Below, piece after piece: positions 42,266 to 50,984 of a DNA stretch of 53,527 bases. The notes under the pieces were generated by a model. The model did no database searches and was not told the origin of the DNA. It saw only the letters and a list, made by a program, of their open reading frames with translations. The position numbers and the translations under genes are program-made. Source of the DNA: Victivallaceae bacterium (lineage in GTDB: Bacteria > Verrucomicrobiota > Lentisphaeria > Victivallales > Victivallaceae). The DNA lies in the NCBI GenBank assembly GCA_021647315.1, contig JAKIUY010000017.1:1-53527 (forward strand). The letters are read 5' to 3'. Positions within the stretch are counted from its first letter, which is position 1. Each line of letters starts with the position of its first letter.

Positions 42266-43984
42266 TCACCGGTTGTCAGGCTTAACTTCACTAGACAACC
42301 AGAAGAACCTTACCCGGTCAAAACTTCTTTGCTCTATCTCCAGTAATTCGGCAACGGACAATTTACTGCTATCTGAAATCAATTGATATGAAACCAGTTT
42401 TCCCCCAGTTTGCGACATTCTGATAGGCTTAAACCAACAATTCAACAAATACCATTCAGTGCCCTGGGTTCTTAAGAAACCGACAGCAGCTCTTGCGGTT
42501 TTTAGATCCTGCAGGGGAATCTCAGCAAAAATAATATTGGATTTAATTGCACTGCCTGCAACGACCTTTTTCAGTACATATACATTAGCATTAATCTGTG
42601 AAAATTTAACTAACGGCGGGGATTCAGAAGAGTGGAATTCAACCTCTCCAACACCGTTTTTATTGTTAAGACCTTTTATTCTCTGATCACGACCAAAGTT
42701 TATAAATAACATGCCGTCGTAAATAGGTTTAATATTATTTTTTACTTCATCTGGCAAAGAAGCTGAAATCGGCAAAGTTTCATTAGCCGGATAACATCTA
42801 TAACTTTTATGTTCTGGAAATTTACTGTTGACATCTGAAATAATATTACTCCAGTCAATTGCCGCCCATTTTAAATATCGTTCAGGCAATGAAAAGATTA
42901 AAAACATAACCAGCAGTAAAGGTAATATAATCTGCAACGGTCTGCTCCATTTTTTATCTACCATAGTCAACGAGTAGACCCCTGCCGATGCCGCAATAAT
43001 AATAACTGGAACTAAAGGCAGATAAACTCTTGGTGGCCCAACTTTGATAAAAACACCGGATAGAAAAGCCGGTAAAATATAACAGCTAGTCATCAGACCA
43101 AGGAGCCGATACTTCTTAAATCTAAAACAGAGCAGAGCACTACACCACACAAGCCATGGCAGCAATGATTTACCCATTTCTGACAAAAAACTTAAAATAT
43201 CCGCAAAACTATTGATGTAAAAACCTCCGCCAGCCGGAACAGCTGACTTGAATTGAGCATAATGCCCAAGATACATCCAGGCCGCAAACAGGGTAATTAC
43301 AGCATAACCACTCACCAGAACTGAATTATTTACAACAGCAGAAGTGCCCATTTCAAACAGCTTGCTATTGCTACGCTGCCATGCCAATAATAGGATACAG
43401 ATAACATGCATTACCATAATTGCGGATAAATAGAGAATTGCTGTAGACAGGGCAAAACAGGCGATAACAAAACAGCCAATCATCCCGACAACAAGATATA
43501 TTGCTTTTCTGCCTGTTTTTTTACTGCTGTCATTGTAAACCAGCACCAGAAGAATAAATAGCATAATAGCTGCGGTCTGAACCGAGTAACCTCTTGCGAC
43601 ATGTGAATAATATATCAGTCCTGAATGCAGTGAACATAATATAATTGTTACAGCCGCAATAAACCGTTTTCTGGTCAGATGCCAGGCGATAGCACCGGAA
43701 AAAAGCGGAATTAATATACCTGCGGCAAAACTATGCATCCGCATCATAATCAGCGAACGGCCAAACATGAAGTTGGATAGCTTCATAAAAACAGAATTGA
43801 GCGGATGGTTGTTCTGATTATTAAACAGCGTCAGTATTTCACTGACCGGCTTAACTATCCAGTTCATCAGGCCCCAGACTTCATCATATATCAATGGTCG
43901 TTCAAGGTTTATTAACCGGAGATAGATACCATAAGCCAATGCAAGTAAAGCAATCCCAATAAATATTTTTTTTCTGGATAACAT
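42266..43984 (-). CDS. GT39/ArnT-like membrane glycosyltransferase, paralogue of the fusion's third domain
   Basis: The 572-residue membrane protein has about ten helices and an N-terminal LIYDEVWGL corresponding to YDEIW of the fused domain. Similarity extends along the whole length: NNHPLNSVFMKL against NNHPLNSLLIKY, RGYSVQTAA against RGYMLQTFL, GPPRVYLPLVP against GPPRTYLPLIP, and the C-terminal LLEIEQRSFDRVRFFW against LLDIEKRSNNVIQFFY. It is convergent to the fusion gene with only four bases between stops. It is probably a lipid-linked-sugar transferase; acceptor unknown. Confidence 0.75.
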   Translation of the reverse strand: MLSRKKIFIGIALLALAYGIYLRLINLERPLIYDEVWGLMNWIVKPVSEILTLFNNQNNHPLNSVFMKLSNFMFGRSLIMMRMHSFAAGILIPLFSGAIAWHLTRKRFIAAVTIILCSLHSGLIYYSHVARGYSVQTAAIMLFILLVLVYNDSSKKTGRKAIYLVVGMIGCFVIACFALSTAILYLSAIMVMHVICILLLAWQRSNSKLFEMGTSAVVNNSVLVSGYAVITLFAAWMYLGHYAQFKSAVPAGGGFYINSFADILSFLSEMGKSLLPWLVWCSALLCFRFKKYRLLGLMTSCYILPAFLSGVFIKVGPPRVYLPLVPVIIIAASAGVYSLTMVDKKWSRPLQIILPLLLVMFLIFSLPERYLKWAAIDWSNIISDVNSKFPEHKSYRCYPANETLPISASLPDEVKNNIKPIYDGMLFINFGRDQRIKGLNNKNGVGEVEFHSSESPPLVKFSQINANVYVLKKVVAGSAIKSNIIFAEIPLQDLKTARAAVGFLRTQGTEWYLLNCWFKPIRMSQTGGKLVSYQLISDSSKLSVAELLEIEQRSFDRVRFFWLSSEVKPDNR

Positions 43985-43988
43985 GATT

Positions 43989-44648
43989 TTAAAACACTTC
44001 AGAACCAGCCCAACGTCCTAAAGCATCATCAAGTTCCATATTATCAGGACTTGGCATTATAAAATGAGAATTTCCTTCACCGCAGTGCTCGTTTAAAGTT
44101 TTGATTACCTCTTTACATCTTGCTGGAGAATCAAATGGACCTGCAATAAACATAGGTTTGCCGCCACTGCCAAATTCAAATTCTCTAACTGAACGTGTTT
44201 CATCAATACCATCAAAAATTCTGAAGGACTTTTTGAAATCTTTATGTGGCAAAAAACCCAATAATTTAGCGTAGGCAACGCCATCAAGCATCAATTTTTT
44301 TGTATCTTCAGGCGACCAAGGCTCTTGACTATCTCGTATCGGCGTTGACTCTGAATTAACAACAATACGAAGAAAACAATTTTTCACTCCAAGGCAGAAA
44401 GAGTCTAATATAAAAACAGCCGTAGCCTTAAAACCAAAAGTTGTTTTTCTAGAAACAGTAATCGTAGCCATACCTTGGGCAAGCGTATTCTCGACAAAAC
44501 ACTCATTTATTGGAAAATCAAGTGCAGTGTCAAGCATCCCGGCATCGGTCATTTTTAACTTCGCTCTGGCAGCATCACGTTTTTTATTATTTTCCCGCTG
44601 ACGTTTCTTTGCCAATTTCTGTTGCCGTTTCTGTTCTGAACTTGCCAT
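43989..44648 (-). CDS. Conserved hypothetical protein with basic N-terminus
   Basis: The 219-residue protein starts MASSEQKRQQKLAKKRQREN, a very basic helical tail, then a globular domain with ATITVSRKTTFGFKATAVFI and DSFCLGVKNCFLR. I recognise a pattern seen in uncharacterised bacterial proteins that often carry SEC-C-type tails, though no SEC-C motif is present here. It lies four bases upstream of the GT39-like gene on the same strand. An RNA-binding or translation-related role is possible for the basic tail, but this is a guess. Confidence 0.6.
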   Translation of the reverse strand: MASSEQKRQQKLAKKRQRENNKKRDAARAKLKMTDAGMLDTALDFPINECFVENTLAQGMATITVSRKTTFGFKATAVFILDSFCLGVKNCFLRIVVNSESTPIRDSQEPWSPEDTKKLMLDGVAYAKLLGFLPHKDFKKSFRIFDGIDETRSVREFEFGSGGKPMFIAGPFDSPARCKEVIKTLNEHCGEGNSHFIMPSPDNMELDDALGRWAGSEVF

Positions 44649-44946
44649 GCTAAGCCTCCTGAGTTTTATAGCCTTTATTCGAAAACATTATGCCCCTTTT
44701 TCCCTTTATGGGGATAAGGGGGTATGCGCCAAGGATGTCGCAAACTACTAGCGAAAATATAAATTCCTATTAGGTTAAAATATTAACCAACTATTGGTCT
44801 AGCTAGACGCTGCCCGAAAAGGTTTTCCGGTTCGCTTAACACTGACAAGCAACTTGATCGTTCGAGGTTGATTAGCTTTTGCTTTTTGCGCTCGGAGATC
44901 GCAAGCTACTGGTTTGACATCTTTTTCGAGTAAGGTCTAGCTAATC
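44649..44946. repeat. Repeat-rich intergenic region
   Basis: No gene is seen. tcgcaaactactag (44738-44751) and tcgcaagctactgg (44899-44912) are two copies of a 14-base element that recurs at 53069-53082. A cccctttttccc...ggggataaggggg stem lies at about 44691-44722. Confidence 0.5.
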
Positions 44947-45255
44947 TTATTCCTGATTGAAGCTGAAATTAGGATGAGTTTTATGAGGTATAACTTTAAC
45001 TTTTTTATTACTTTTGATAAAATTACTAATGCCTACGAGAGTGAGCACAATACCAATCGAACCCAATGCGCCACATGTAAGGTTTTTGCCCACCGAATCA
45101 TAGATTACAGCAAGCACCTTCGACATTTTCCGTGTTGACTCTGCGGCATTTTCAAAGCTGTAAAATTCCCAATATAAATATCCCGTCACAGCAAGCATTA
45201 CCAGCCCAACTAACAGTTCTTTCCACCATGCAGAGTTTTTCTTTTCTTCAGCCAT
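44947..45255 (-). CDS. Small membrane protein, hypothetical
   Basis: The 102-residue protein begins MAEEKKNSAWWKELLVGLVM and has two hydrophobic segments (about 10-27 and 55-75, the latter NLTCGALGSIGIVLTLVGIS). The C-terminus is basic and short. I recognise no family. Its ATG is preceded by GAGG-like bases (aatccgggaggccaat). It stands alone between repeat regions. Confidence 0.5.
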   Translation of the reverse strand: MAEEKKNSAWWKELLVGLVMLAVTGYLYWEFYSFENAAESTRKMSKVLAVIYDSVGKNLTCGALGSIGIVLTLVGISNFIKSNKKVKVIPHKTHPNFSFNQE

Positions 45256-45494
45256 ATTGGCCTCCCGGATTAATATTCTTGAGAGTACCTAAATTGCTGA
45301 CCACCAGAAATCTTTCTCTCTATCAAAATTAAAAATAAATATAGCATAGTTTAACCGACCTATCAATCAGTCTTTTACTGATTTTTTTAATTTTCCAATA
45401 AATCTTACACTTTTTTTGAAAAACACCGTAAATGGATGTAGATTAATAGTTTGATTTTTACATTATTTGTTACTACTCAGGTACGATTCCGCTT

Positions 45495-45575
45495 GTAGTT
45501 CCGCCTTTAGGCGGTGTATTTGCGAGCTGCCACGCACCTAAAGGTGCGGAAAAACCCCACTAAAGTGGGAACTAC
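45495..45575. repeat. Composite palindromic element
   Basis: Three perfect palindromes stand in series: ccgcctttaggcgg (45501-45514), cgcacctaaaggtgcg (45533-45548) and cccactaaagtggg (45556-45569). The whole is framed by gtagttcc (45495-45502) and its reverse complement ggaactac (45568-45575). It is an intergenic repeat, 60 to 70 bases before the leuB-type gene. Confidence 0.65.
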
Positions 45576-45643
45576 GAACAGGCGCAACTAGGTGAGTAGT
45601 AACCATTATTTTTTTTAACTAACAAACATATAGGTGAATAAAA

Positions 45644-46756
45644 ATGGCTGACAAAAAATACAAAATAGCTATCCTACCGGGCGATGGGACCGGACCGGAA
45701 GTTGTTGCAGAAGGAATGAAAGTTCTGAACGCCGCAGCTGAAAAATTTAATTTTGCAATTGAGACCGAAGATTTTGACTGGGGTGGCGACCGCTATCTGG
45801 CGACTGGCAATGTGTTGCCGGACGATGCAGGTGAAACTCTGCAGCAATTTGACGCTGTATTTCTCGGTGCTATCGGGCATCCCGATGTTAAACCCGGAAT
45901 CCTCGAAAAGGGCATTCTGCTGAAACTGCGTTTTGAACTTGACCAGTACGTAAATCTGCGTCCAGTAAAACTTTATCCAGGAGTTGAAACTCCATTAGCG
46001 GGAAAAACTCCTGAAGATATTGACTATGTAGTCGTTCGCGAAAATACCGGCGGTATCTACACCGGCACCGGTGGCGTTTCTATGCAGGGTACCGATAATG
46101 AAGTAGCTGTTCAGTCTATGGTTTATAACCATTTCCAGGTTGAACGCTGCCTGCGCTTTGCATTCGAACAGGTCTCAAAACGTCATACTAAAGAAAATCC
46201 ATGGCGCGGACTGAGTGAAGCTGATATCGCTGAAGGTAAAATCGGTCAGCTGACGCTCTGCGGTAAAACTAATGTCCTGACCTATGTATTCGGTCTCTGG
46301 GAAAGAACTTTCTATGAAGTTGCCGCTGATTATCCTGAAGTTAAAACTGACTACTGCCACGTTGACGCGACCTGCATGTGGATGGTGAAAAACCCTGAAT
46401 GGTTCGACGTTATCGTCACTGGTAATATCTTCGGTGATATTATCACCGACCTCGGTGCGATGACCCAGGGCGGAATGGGTATTGCCGCTGGTGGTAATAT
46501 CAATCCTAATGGTGTCAGTATGTTCGAACCAATTGGTGGTTCTGCTCCTAAATACACCGGCTTGGGCGTAATCAACCCGCTGGCAGCAATTTCCGCCGGC
46601 GCGATGATGCTCGATTTCCTCGGCGAAGCTGAAGCGGCTGCCGCAATTGACGCCAGTGTTGCCTATGTAACCGGCAATAAAATGGAATCAATGGCTGCTC
46701 GCAAAATGGGTTACTCTACTTCTGAAGTCGGAGACTTGGTAGTAGCAAGCCTGTAA
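45644..46756 (+). CDS. leuB: 3-isopropylmalate dehydrogenase-type (LeuB/isocitrate dehydrogenase family)
   Basis: The 370-residue protein has the beta-decarboxylating dehydrogenase signature. It starts YKIAILPGDGTGPEVVAEGM, has LKLRFELDQYVNLRPVKLY (substrate-binding R..L...R), VVRENTGGIYTG and the NAD-site stretch GNIFGDIITDLGAM. It oxidises and decarboxylates 3-isopropylmalate in leucine synthesis if it is true LeuB; tartrate/isocitrate-like relatives are possible. leuA, leuC and leuD are absent. AGGTGA lies seven bases before the ATG, and a good hairpin follows the stop. Confidence 0.85.
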   Translation: MADKKYKIAILPGDGTGPEVVAEGMKVLNAAAEKFNFAIETEDFDWGGDRYLATGNVLPDDAGETLQQFDAVFLGAIGHPDVKPGILEKGILLKLRFELDQYVNLRPVKLYPGVETPLAGKTPEDIDYVVVRENTGGIYTGTGGVSMQGTDNEVAVQSMVYNHFQVERCLRFAFEQVSKRHTKENPWRGLSEADIAEGKIGQLTLCGKTNVLTYVFGLWERTFYEVAADYPEVKTDYCHVDATCMWMVKNPEWFDVIVTGNIFGDIITDLGAMTQGGMGIAAGGNINPNGVSMFEPIGGSAPKYTGLGVINPLAAISAGAMMLDFLGEAEAAAAIDASVAYVTGNKMESMAARKMGYSTSEVGDLVVASL

Positions 46757-46764
46757 GTCAAATT

Positions 46765-46799
46765 GAAGCAAAGCATTCTACTGCAGAATGCTTGGCTTC
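46765..46799 (+). terminator. leuB terminator hairpin
   Basis: gaagcaaagcattct (46765-46779) pairs with agaatgcttggcttc (46785-46799) with one mismatch, loop actgc, eight bases after the leuB stop. The T tract is weak (ataattt), so the strength is uncertain. Confidence 0.65.
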
Positions 46800-46811
46800 A
46801 TAATTTAAACA

Positions 46812-47005
46812 CCTAGTGTCGTTCGGCGTAAATAACTCTACCCTCTTTTTTCGGCTCGACCACGTGATTTCATACGTGGCTTTGCAAGTCTCGCCCTCCA
46901 GCATCAAAATCCATCTTAACGATGGAGGGCGAAAGTCCCTTGAGCTTTTTTTATCAGTCCGTCATGGACTAGATGGCATAGGAACTTATGGCAAGCGACA
47001 CTAGG
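46812..47005. repeat. IR-flanked repeat element with inner hairpins
   Basis: Ten-base ends cctagtgtcg (46812-46821) and cgacactagg (46996-47005) are exact inverted repeats. Inside are ccacgt...acgtgg (46860-46879) and the cgccctcca/tggagggcg hairpin (46892-46931), which is related to the hairpin at 340-370. The element of about 195 bases encodes nothing and may be a MITE or REP composite. Confidence 0.55.
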
Positions 47006-47124
47006 CAACTGATTTTTAGAATAGGCGTGACACCCCGTCACGAACAGAACTGTTATATGCAAGTTCACCGTTTTATTCTCGACAAGGATGTCGATCCCAC
47101 ATAAAAAAGGCTCACTCAAAATTT

Positions 47125-47946
47125 ATGACTGACGATAACTATAGTAAATTCAGTTGCCCTGGCGGAAAGGGCATGATAATCAACAGCATGAAATCATCAC
47201 TGCTGCCATGCCTTCATCATCCAGATGACTATCTCAATGCCGGAGTCAGTCTGAAGGACTCTATCTCGACCAAGGTTGCAATAGCCGAACTGAATGACAA
47301 TAGAAAAATATTCATCAAACGCTATAATAATAAAAGCCTGCGCTATACTTTACGTTACCTGTTCCGGGCAACTCGGCCATTCCGAGTATTTAAAGCAGTA
47401 CAAAAACTTAAGCAACTTAATATTCCCACTCCGGATATATTGGCAATACTATCAAAACGCAAATTTTCCATTATTCCCGGCAGTTCCTATGTTTTTCATG
47501 AATACTGGGATAACTGCCTGAGCGCAAAAGAATATTTTGAACTGCTTTATCATGACACCGATATGTTTAAAGAATTTTGTGATACTATTACCGGTTATCT
47601 GGCAAAAATGCATCATGCGGGTATACGTCATAATGATCTGAAGGTCAGCAATATCTGCTGTCGCCGCCATAATTCGCATTTTATTGTCGGCTTCTGGGAT
47701 CTTGATGGAATAATGATTTTAAATTCACCGACTCCAACTGAATTTATCTATATCGATATGGCGCGGCTGATATCATCCTGGTTAAGCCCTGGCAAAGTGG
47801 TAAATATTGTCTATGACCGCGGGGAAATAACCGATTATTTTACAAAATATTACAGCAATCACTCAGATTTTATTTTTGACCGGAAACGGCTTGATAAAAT
47901 TATTGATCGCTTCCTGAAACGCAAAAAACGGAATAAACAGAAATGA
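47125..47946 (+). CDS. Kdo/WaaP-type lipopolysaccharide kinase-like protein
   Basis: The 273-residue protein has a kinase-like fold: IFIKRYNNKSLRY (the ATP-site lysine region), then IRHNDLKVSNICC (HxDLKxxN catalytic loop) and WDLDG (metal DxG-like, with L and D). This order matches WaaP/KdkA kinases that phosphorylate LPS core sugars. The stop overlaps the start of the lipoate-ligase gene by four bases. The location is cytoplasmic or inner-membrane associated. The exact sugar substrate is unknown. Confidence 0.75.
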   Translation: MTDDNYSKFSCPGGKGMIINSMKSSLLPCLHHPDDYLNAGVSLKDSISTKVAIAELNDNRKIFIKRYNNKSLRYTLRYLFRATRPFRVFKAVQKLKQLNIPTPDILAILSKRKFSIIPGSSYVFHEYWDNCLSAKEYFELLYHDTDMFKEFCDTITGYLAKMHHAGIRHNDLKVSNICCRRHNSHFIVGFWDLDGIMILNSPTPTEFIYIDMARLISSWLSPGKVVNIVYDRGEITDYFTKYYSNHSDFIFDRKRLDKIIDRFLKRKKRNKQK

Positions 47947-48647
47947 CACAAGAATGGTTGTTGTGGCTGGATGAAGCACATTCGCCATGGCTCAACATGG
48001 CAATTGATGAACTGCTGTTAAAATATAGCGCGGAAAATAATATCCCAGTGCTTCGCATTTATGCCTGGAATTGCCCAACAGTAAGCTTCGGTTATGTACA
48101 GCATTATCCTTCGAAGCCTCAAGATTACAGCATCGTCCGTCGCATGACCGGTGGCGGTATTGTTGACCACGGCAATGACTTGACCTATACTGTAGTTATT
48201 CCACCAGCACATCAGATCTGCGCCATGAACCGGATTGAAAGTTATCATATCCTGCATCAGGCAGTAAAACGAGCTCTGGAGTATTTCGGCATCACCGTGA
48301 CTCTGGCAACCGATGATTCACCACCGGTAGACCGTGCCACCATGCAGTGTTTTATCACCCCAACCCGTTATGATGTAATCGGTGACGGGGAAAAATATGC
48401 GGGTTCAGCTCAGCGTCGAACCCGTAACGGCATTCTCCATCAAGGCAGTATCTCACAATCAGCCGCGAATAATGACAATAACCTCCTCCGCGAACAATTG
48501 GTTAGCGGCTTTGAAACCGAGCTTGATATTAAATTCAGTCAATATAAAGCCACCTCGGCATTTCTTGCAGAGGCTCAATCCCTGGCTGACAATAAATATT
48601 CATCAGAAGCATGGAATAAATTCAAAGAAAGCCCAGACGACAGATAA
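47943..48647 (+). CDS. Lipoate-protein ligase A/octanoyltransferase-family protein
   Basis: The 234-residue protein has the BPL/LPL catalytic fold. VRRMTGGGIVDHGNDLTYTV matches RR.TGGG.V.H..DL.Y, and GEKYAGSAQRRTRNGILHQG supplies the lysine and the GS/QG pair typical of LplA or LipM. Members transfer lipoyl or octanoyl groups to E2 or GcvH proteins. It overlaps the kinase gene by four bases, an odd pairing functionally. The C-terminal accessory domain of larger LplA is missing, so the LipM-like or single-domain LplA types are both possible. Confidence 0.8.
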   Translation: MTQEWLLWLDEAHSPWLNMAIDELLLKYSAENNIPVLRIYAWNCPTVSFGYVQHYPSKPQDYSIVRRMTGGGIVDHGNDLTYTVVIPPAHQICAMNRIESYHILHQAVKRALEYFGITVTLATDDSPPVDRATMQCFITPTRYDVIGDGEKYAGSAQRRTRNGILHQGSISQSAANNDNNLLREQLVSGFETELDIKFSQYKATSAFLAEAQSLADNKYSSEAWNKFKESPDDR

Positions 48648-48687
48648 CTATACTTTGAGCCGGAAGAAGCTTAACTTTTTTACCAAA

Positions 48688-48852
48688 GAGGTAATTTCAA
48701 AACTCCAACGCGAGCATGATTTTTAGTGTTTTGGATGAGCGGATTTTGATTTTTGTGCGATTGAGCATGCCCGCAGGTATGTAAATGAGCTCAAAATCAT
48801 AAGACGCCGTTCAAAATCAAAAATCTGCCGTGGAGAGTTTTGAAATTGCCTC
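48688..48852. repeat. Large inverted-repeat element downstream of the lipoate-ligase gene
   Basis: gaggtaatttcaaaactcc (48688-48706) is inverted, with small mismatches, at about 48832-48852 (ggagagttttgaaattgcctc). Inner arms gattttgatttttg and caaaatcaaaaatc add further pairing. The 165-base element lies in the gene-free interval 48648-48986 and may be a non-autonomous element or a large terminator-like structure. Confidence 0.55.
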
Positions 48853-48986
48853 CAAAAACATATCAACTCTGCTAAAGTTCGCCTGTTTTTTTATATATGA
48901 GATTGCAAGGAAAGATTATAAACAGTAGATTATAGTTTATTCGTACTCAGAAAAACTGGAAAAGTTTAGTAATTAAGGAATGAAAA

Positions 48987-49679
48987 GTGGTCCCGGATAT
49001 TGAAAAAATTAAACAAGTTATAGGTTATGAGTTTAATGATAAAGCTCTGTTGCGTTGCGGACTGACACATCGCTCCTATTCAGCTGAAAATAATCTGTCA
49101 TACGATAATCAACGCCTTGAATTCCTCGGCGATGCCGTGCTTGAAATCATTCTATCTGAATATCTTTTCAAACGCTACCCTGAAGCGCAGGAAGGTAAAA
49201 TGACAAAAATGCGCTCAGCCATGGTGCAACAGGATGCGTTGGCAAAACTGTCAAGAAAAATAGACCTGGGAAAATTTTTCATCATCGGTAAGGGCGAAAA
49301 GGAAACCGGTGGTTGTGACCGCGACTCAAGTTTGGCTGATCTCTTTGAATCATTGACCGGCGCACTCTATCTGGATGCCGGACTTGAACGCACTAAACAG
49401 TTTATCATTCCGCTGATTGAAGAGGTATTCCCTGAACCGACACAGTTATTAAGCACCCTGAATCCCAAAGGTGACCTTCAGGAATTTGCCCGACGCCAAT
49501 GGAACTGTCCACCTGAATACAGTATCATTAAAACTACCGGCCCGGACCACAGTCCACGTTATCTAGTCAATGTATTTATCGCCGTCCCTAATATCAGTGC
49601 CAGCGGAGAAGCCGGCAACCGCAAACAGGCCGAAAGTGAAGCCGCCCGAAAACTGTTGCAGATGATTACCCAAAAGTAA
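48987..49679 (+). CDS. rnc: Ribonuclease III
   Basis: The 230-residue protein has an N-terminal RNase III domain with the signature NQRLEFLGDAVLEI and DLFESLTGALYLDAG, and a C-terminal double-stranded RNA-binding domain (DLQEFARRQW... NRKQAESEAARKLLQ). It processes rRNA precursors and other duplex RNA. The start is GTG at 48987, with AAGGA eight bases upstream. The length is normal. era is not adjacent. Confidence 0.92.
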   Translation: MVPDIEKIKQVIGYEFNDKALLRCGLTHRSYSAENNLSYDNQRLEFLGDAVLEIILSEYLFKRYPEAQEGKMTKMRSAMVQQDALAKLSRKIDLGKFFIIGKGEKETGGCDRDSSLADLFESLTGALYLDAGLERTKQFIIPLIEEVFPEPTQLLSTLNPKGDLQEFARRQWNCPPEYSIIKTTGPDHSPRYLVNVFIAVPNISASGEAGNRKQAESEAARKLLQMITQK

Positions 49680-49697
49680 AAAATAGAGAGAATAAAT

Positions 49698-49772
49698 ATG
49701 TGTGGAATAGTCAGATACAGCACTCCATGCCTGTTAAAATTTCAGTCATCAATTTCACTCTATCTCATATAG
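49698..49772 (+). pseudogene. 5' stub of a class II glutamine-amidotransferase gene
   Basis: The ATG at 49698 begins MCGIVRYSTPCLLKFQ and stops after 24 codons. MCGIV.Y is the catalytic N-terminus of GlmS, PurF or asparagine synthetase, with Cys2 as nucleophile. A purine-rich leader (agagagaat) precedes it. The rest of the enzyme is gone, so it appears to be a truncated remnant. Chance occurrence cannot be excluded with so few residues. Confidence 0.4.
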
Positions 49773-49852
49773 AAAAGCAATCAACACGATGCTATATTAA
49801 CCGCAAATAAAATCGTAACCCAATTTAAAGAAAACATCAAGGAACTTTTATC

Positions 49853-50977
49853 ATGGCTGACAACAGTTTGAACCGTAATTCATATCTTTCGAAAAATATC
49901 GGAGATTTTCCGAGTACGACCGTCATTAACGGTCGCGACTATGTCAAAGTTAACGACCTGCGTTACGGCACCAATCCACATCAGCCGGCGGCATTTTATA
50001 AACCACTGAATGAATGTTCTCCCGTCGGTGATATGAAAATTTTAAAAGATGGTAAAAGTGGCCTGTCACAGACCAATTTAGAAGACATTTCTTATGCCAT
50101 GAATATCGTTAAATTCTTTGATACTCCAGCCTGCGCGGTGATGAAACATGTCAACCCCAGCGGCGCGGCCGTCCAGCGTTGCGGTGAAGAGCTTATCGAT
50201 GTCTACCGCAAAGCCCGTGATGCCGATTCCCGCGCCGCATTCGGTAGCGCTGTCGCCTTCAATGTTGAACTTGACCTGGCAACAGCTGAAGAAATCATGG
50301 GAACATTCGTCGAATGTGTCGTTGCCCCAGCCTACGCTAACGGCGTAGTTGAACTATTCAATGATAACGAACGTTTCAAACTCAACAGACATATCAGAAT
50401 TATCCAATGCGGCGACCTGAATAAACTGCCTAAATATGTCGATGAAGCTGTTGATGCCAAATATAACTCAATGAAGGTATTAGCTGATGGTTCAGTGGTT
50501 ATCGCCGCACCATTGCTGACTGCCATTAAAGGCATTGATGATCTGAAAATTGCTACAGCCGAAAGCAAACGTGTCGGAGCTCAGACTTCAACTGTTCCTG
50601 CCAGCAAAGCACAGCTCGAAGATCTTCTATTCGGTTGGTACACCAACCTCAGTGTCCGCTCAAATGGCGTAGTTATTGTTAAAAATGGCCAAACTCTGGC
50701 AGTCGGAACCGGTGAACAGGATCGGGTCGGGGCGGTCGAACAGGCTATCGCCAAATTCAAAGATAAATATTCAGGGGATGAAACCCTTACCGGTTCAACG
50801 ATGTCCAGTGATGGGTTTTTCCCATTCGCGGATGCCGTCGAAGTCGCAGCGGCGGCGGGCATAACGGCAATTATATCTCCAGCCGGTTCACTGCGCGATG
50901 CCGATGTCATCAAACGTGCCAATGAATTAGGTGTAGCCCTCTACCATGCCCCTGAACGGATTTTTTCACACCATTAG
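49853..50977 (+). CDS. AICAR transformylase-only (PurH C-terminal-like) protein
   Basis: The 374-residue protein has the AICARFT core: LRYGTNPHQPAAFYKPLNE, then DTPACAVMKHVNPSGAA, SRAAFGSAVAFN and a C-terminal DGFFPFADAVEVAAAAGITA. Bifunctional PurH has a further IMP cyclohydrolase domain of about 200 residues at its N-terminus, which is missing here. It would transfer the formyl group to AICAR in purine synthesis, leaving cyclohydrolase to another protein. Its stop lies seven bases before the argS ATG. It is annotated only as AICARFT-like, since PurH-type proteins with altered function exist. Confidence 0.8.
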   Translation: MADNSLNRNSYLSKNIGDFPSTTVINGRDYVKVNDLRYGTNPHQPAAFYKPLNECSPVGDMKILKDGKSGLSQTNLEDISYAMNIVKFFDTPACAVMKHVNPSGAAVQRCGEELIDVYRKARDADSRAAFGSAVAFNVELDLATAEEIMGTFVECVVAPAYANGVVELFNDNERFKLNRHIRIIQCGDLNKLPKYVDEAVDAKYNSMKVLADGSVVIAAPLLTAIKGIDDLKIATAESKRVGAQTSTVPASKAQLEDLLFGWYTNLSVRSNGVVIVKNGQTLAVGTGEQDRVGAVEQAIAKFKDKYSGDETLTGSTMSSDGFFPFADAVEVAAAAGITAIISPAGSLRDADVIKRANELGVALYHAPERIFSHH

Positions 50978-50984
50978 GAATGAC

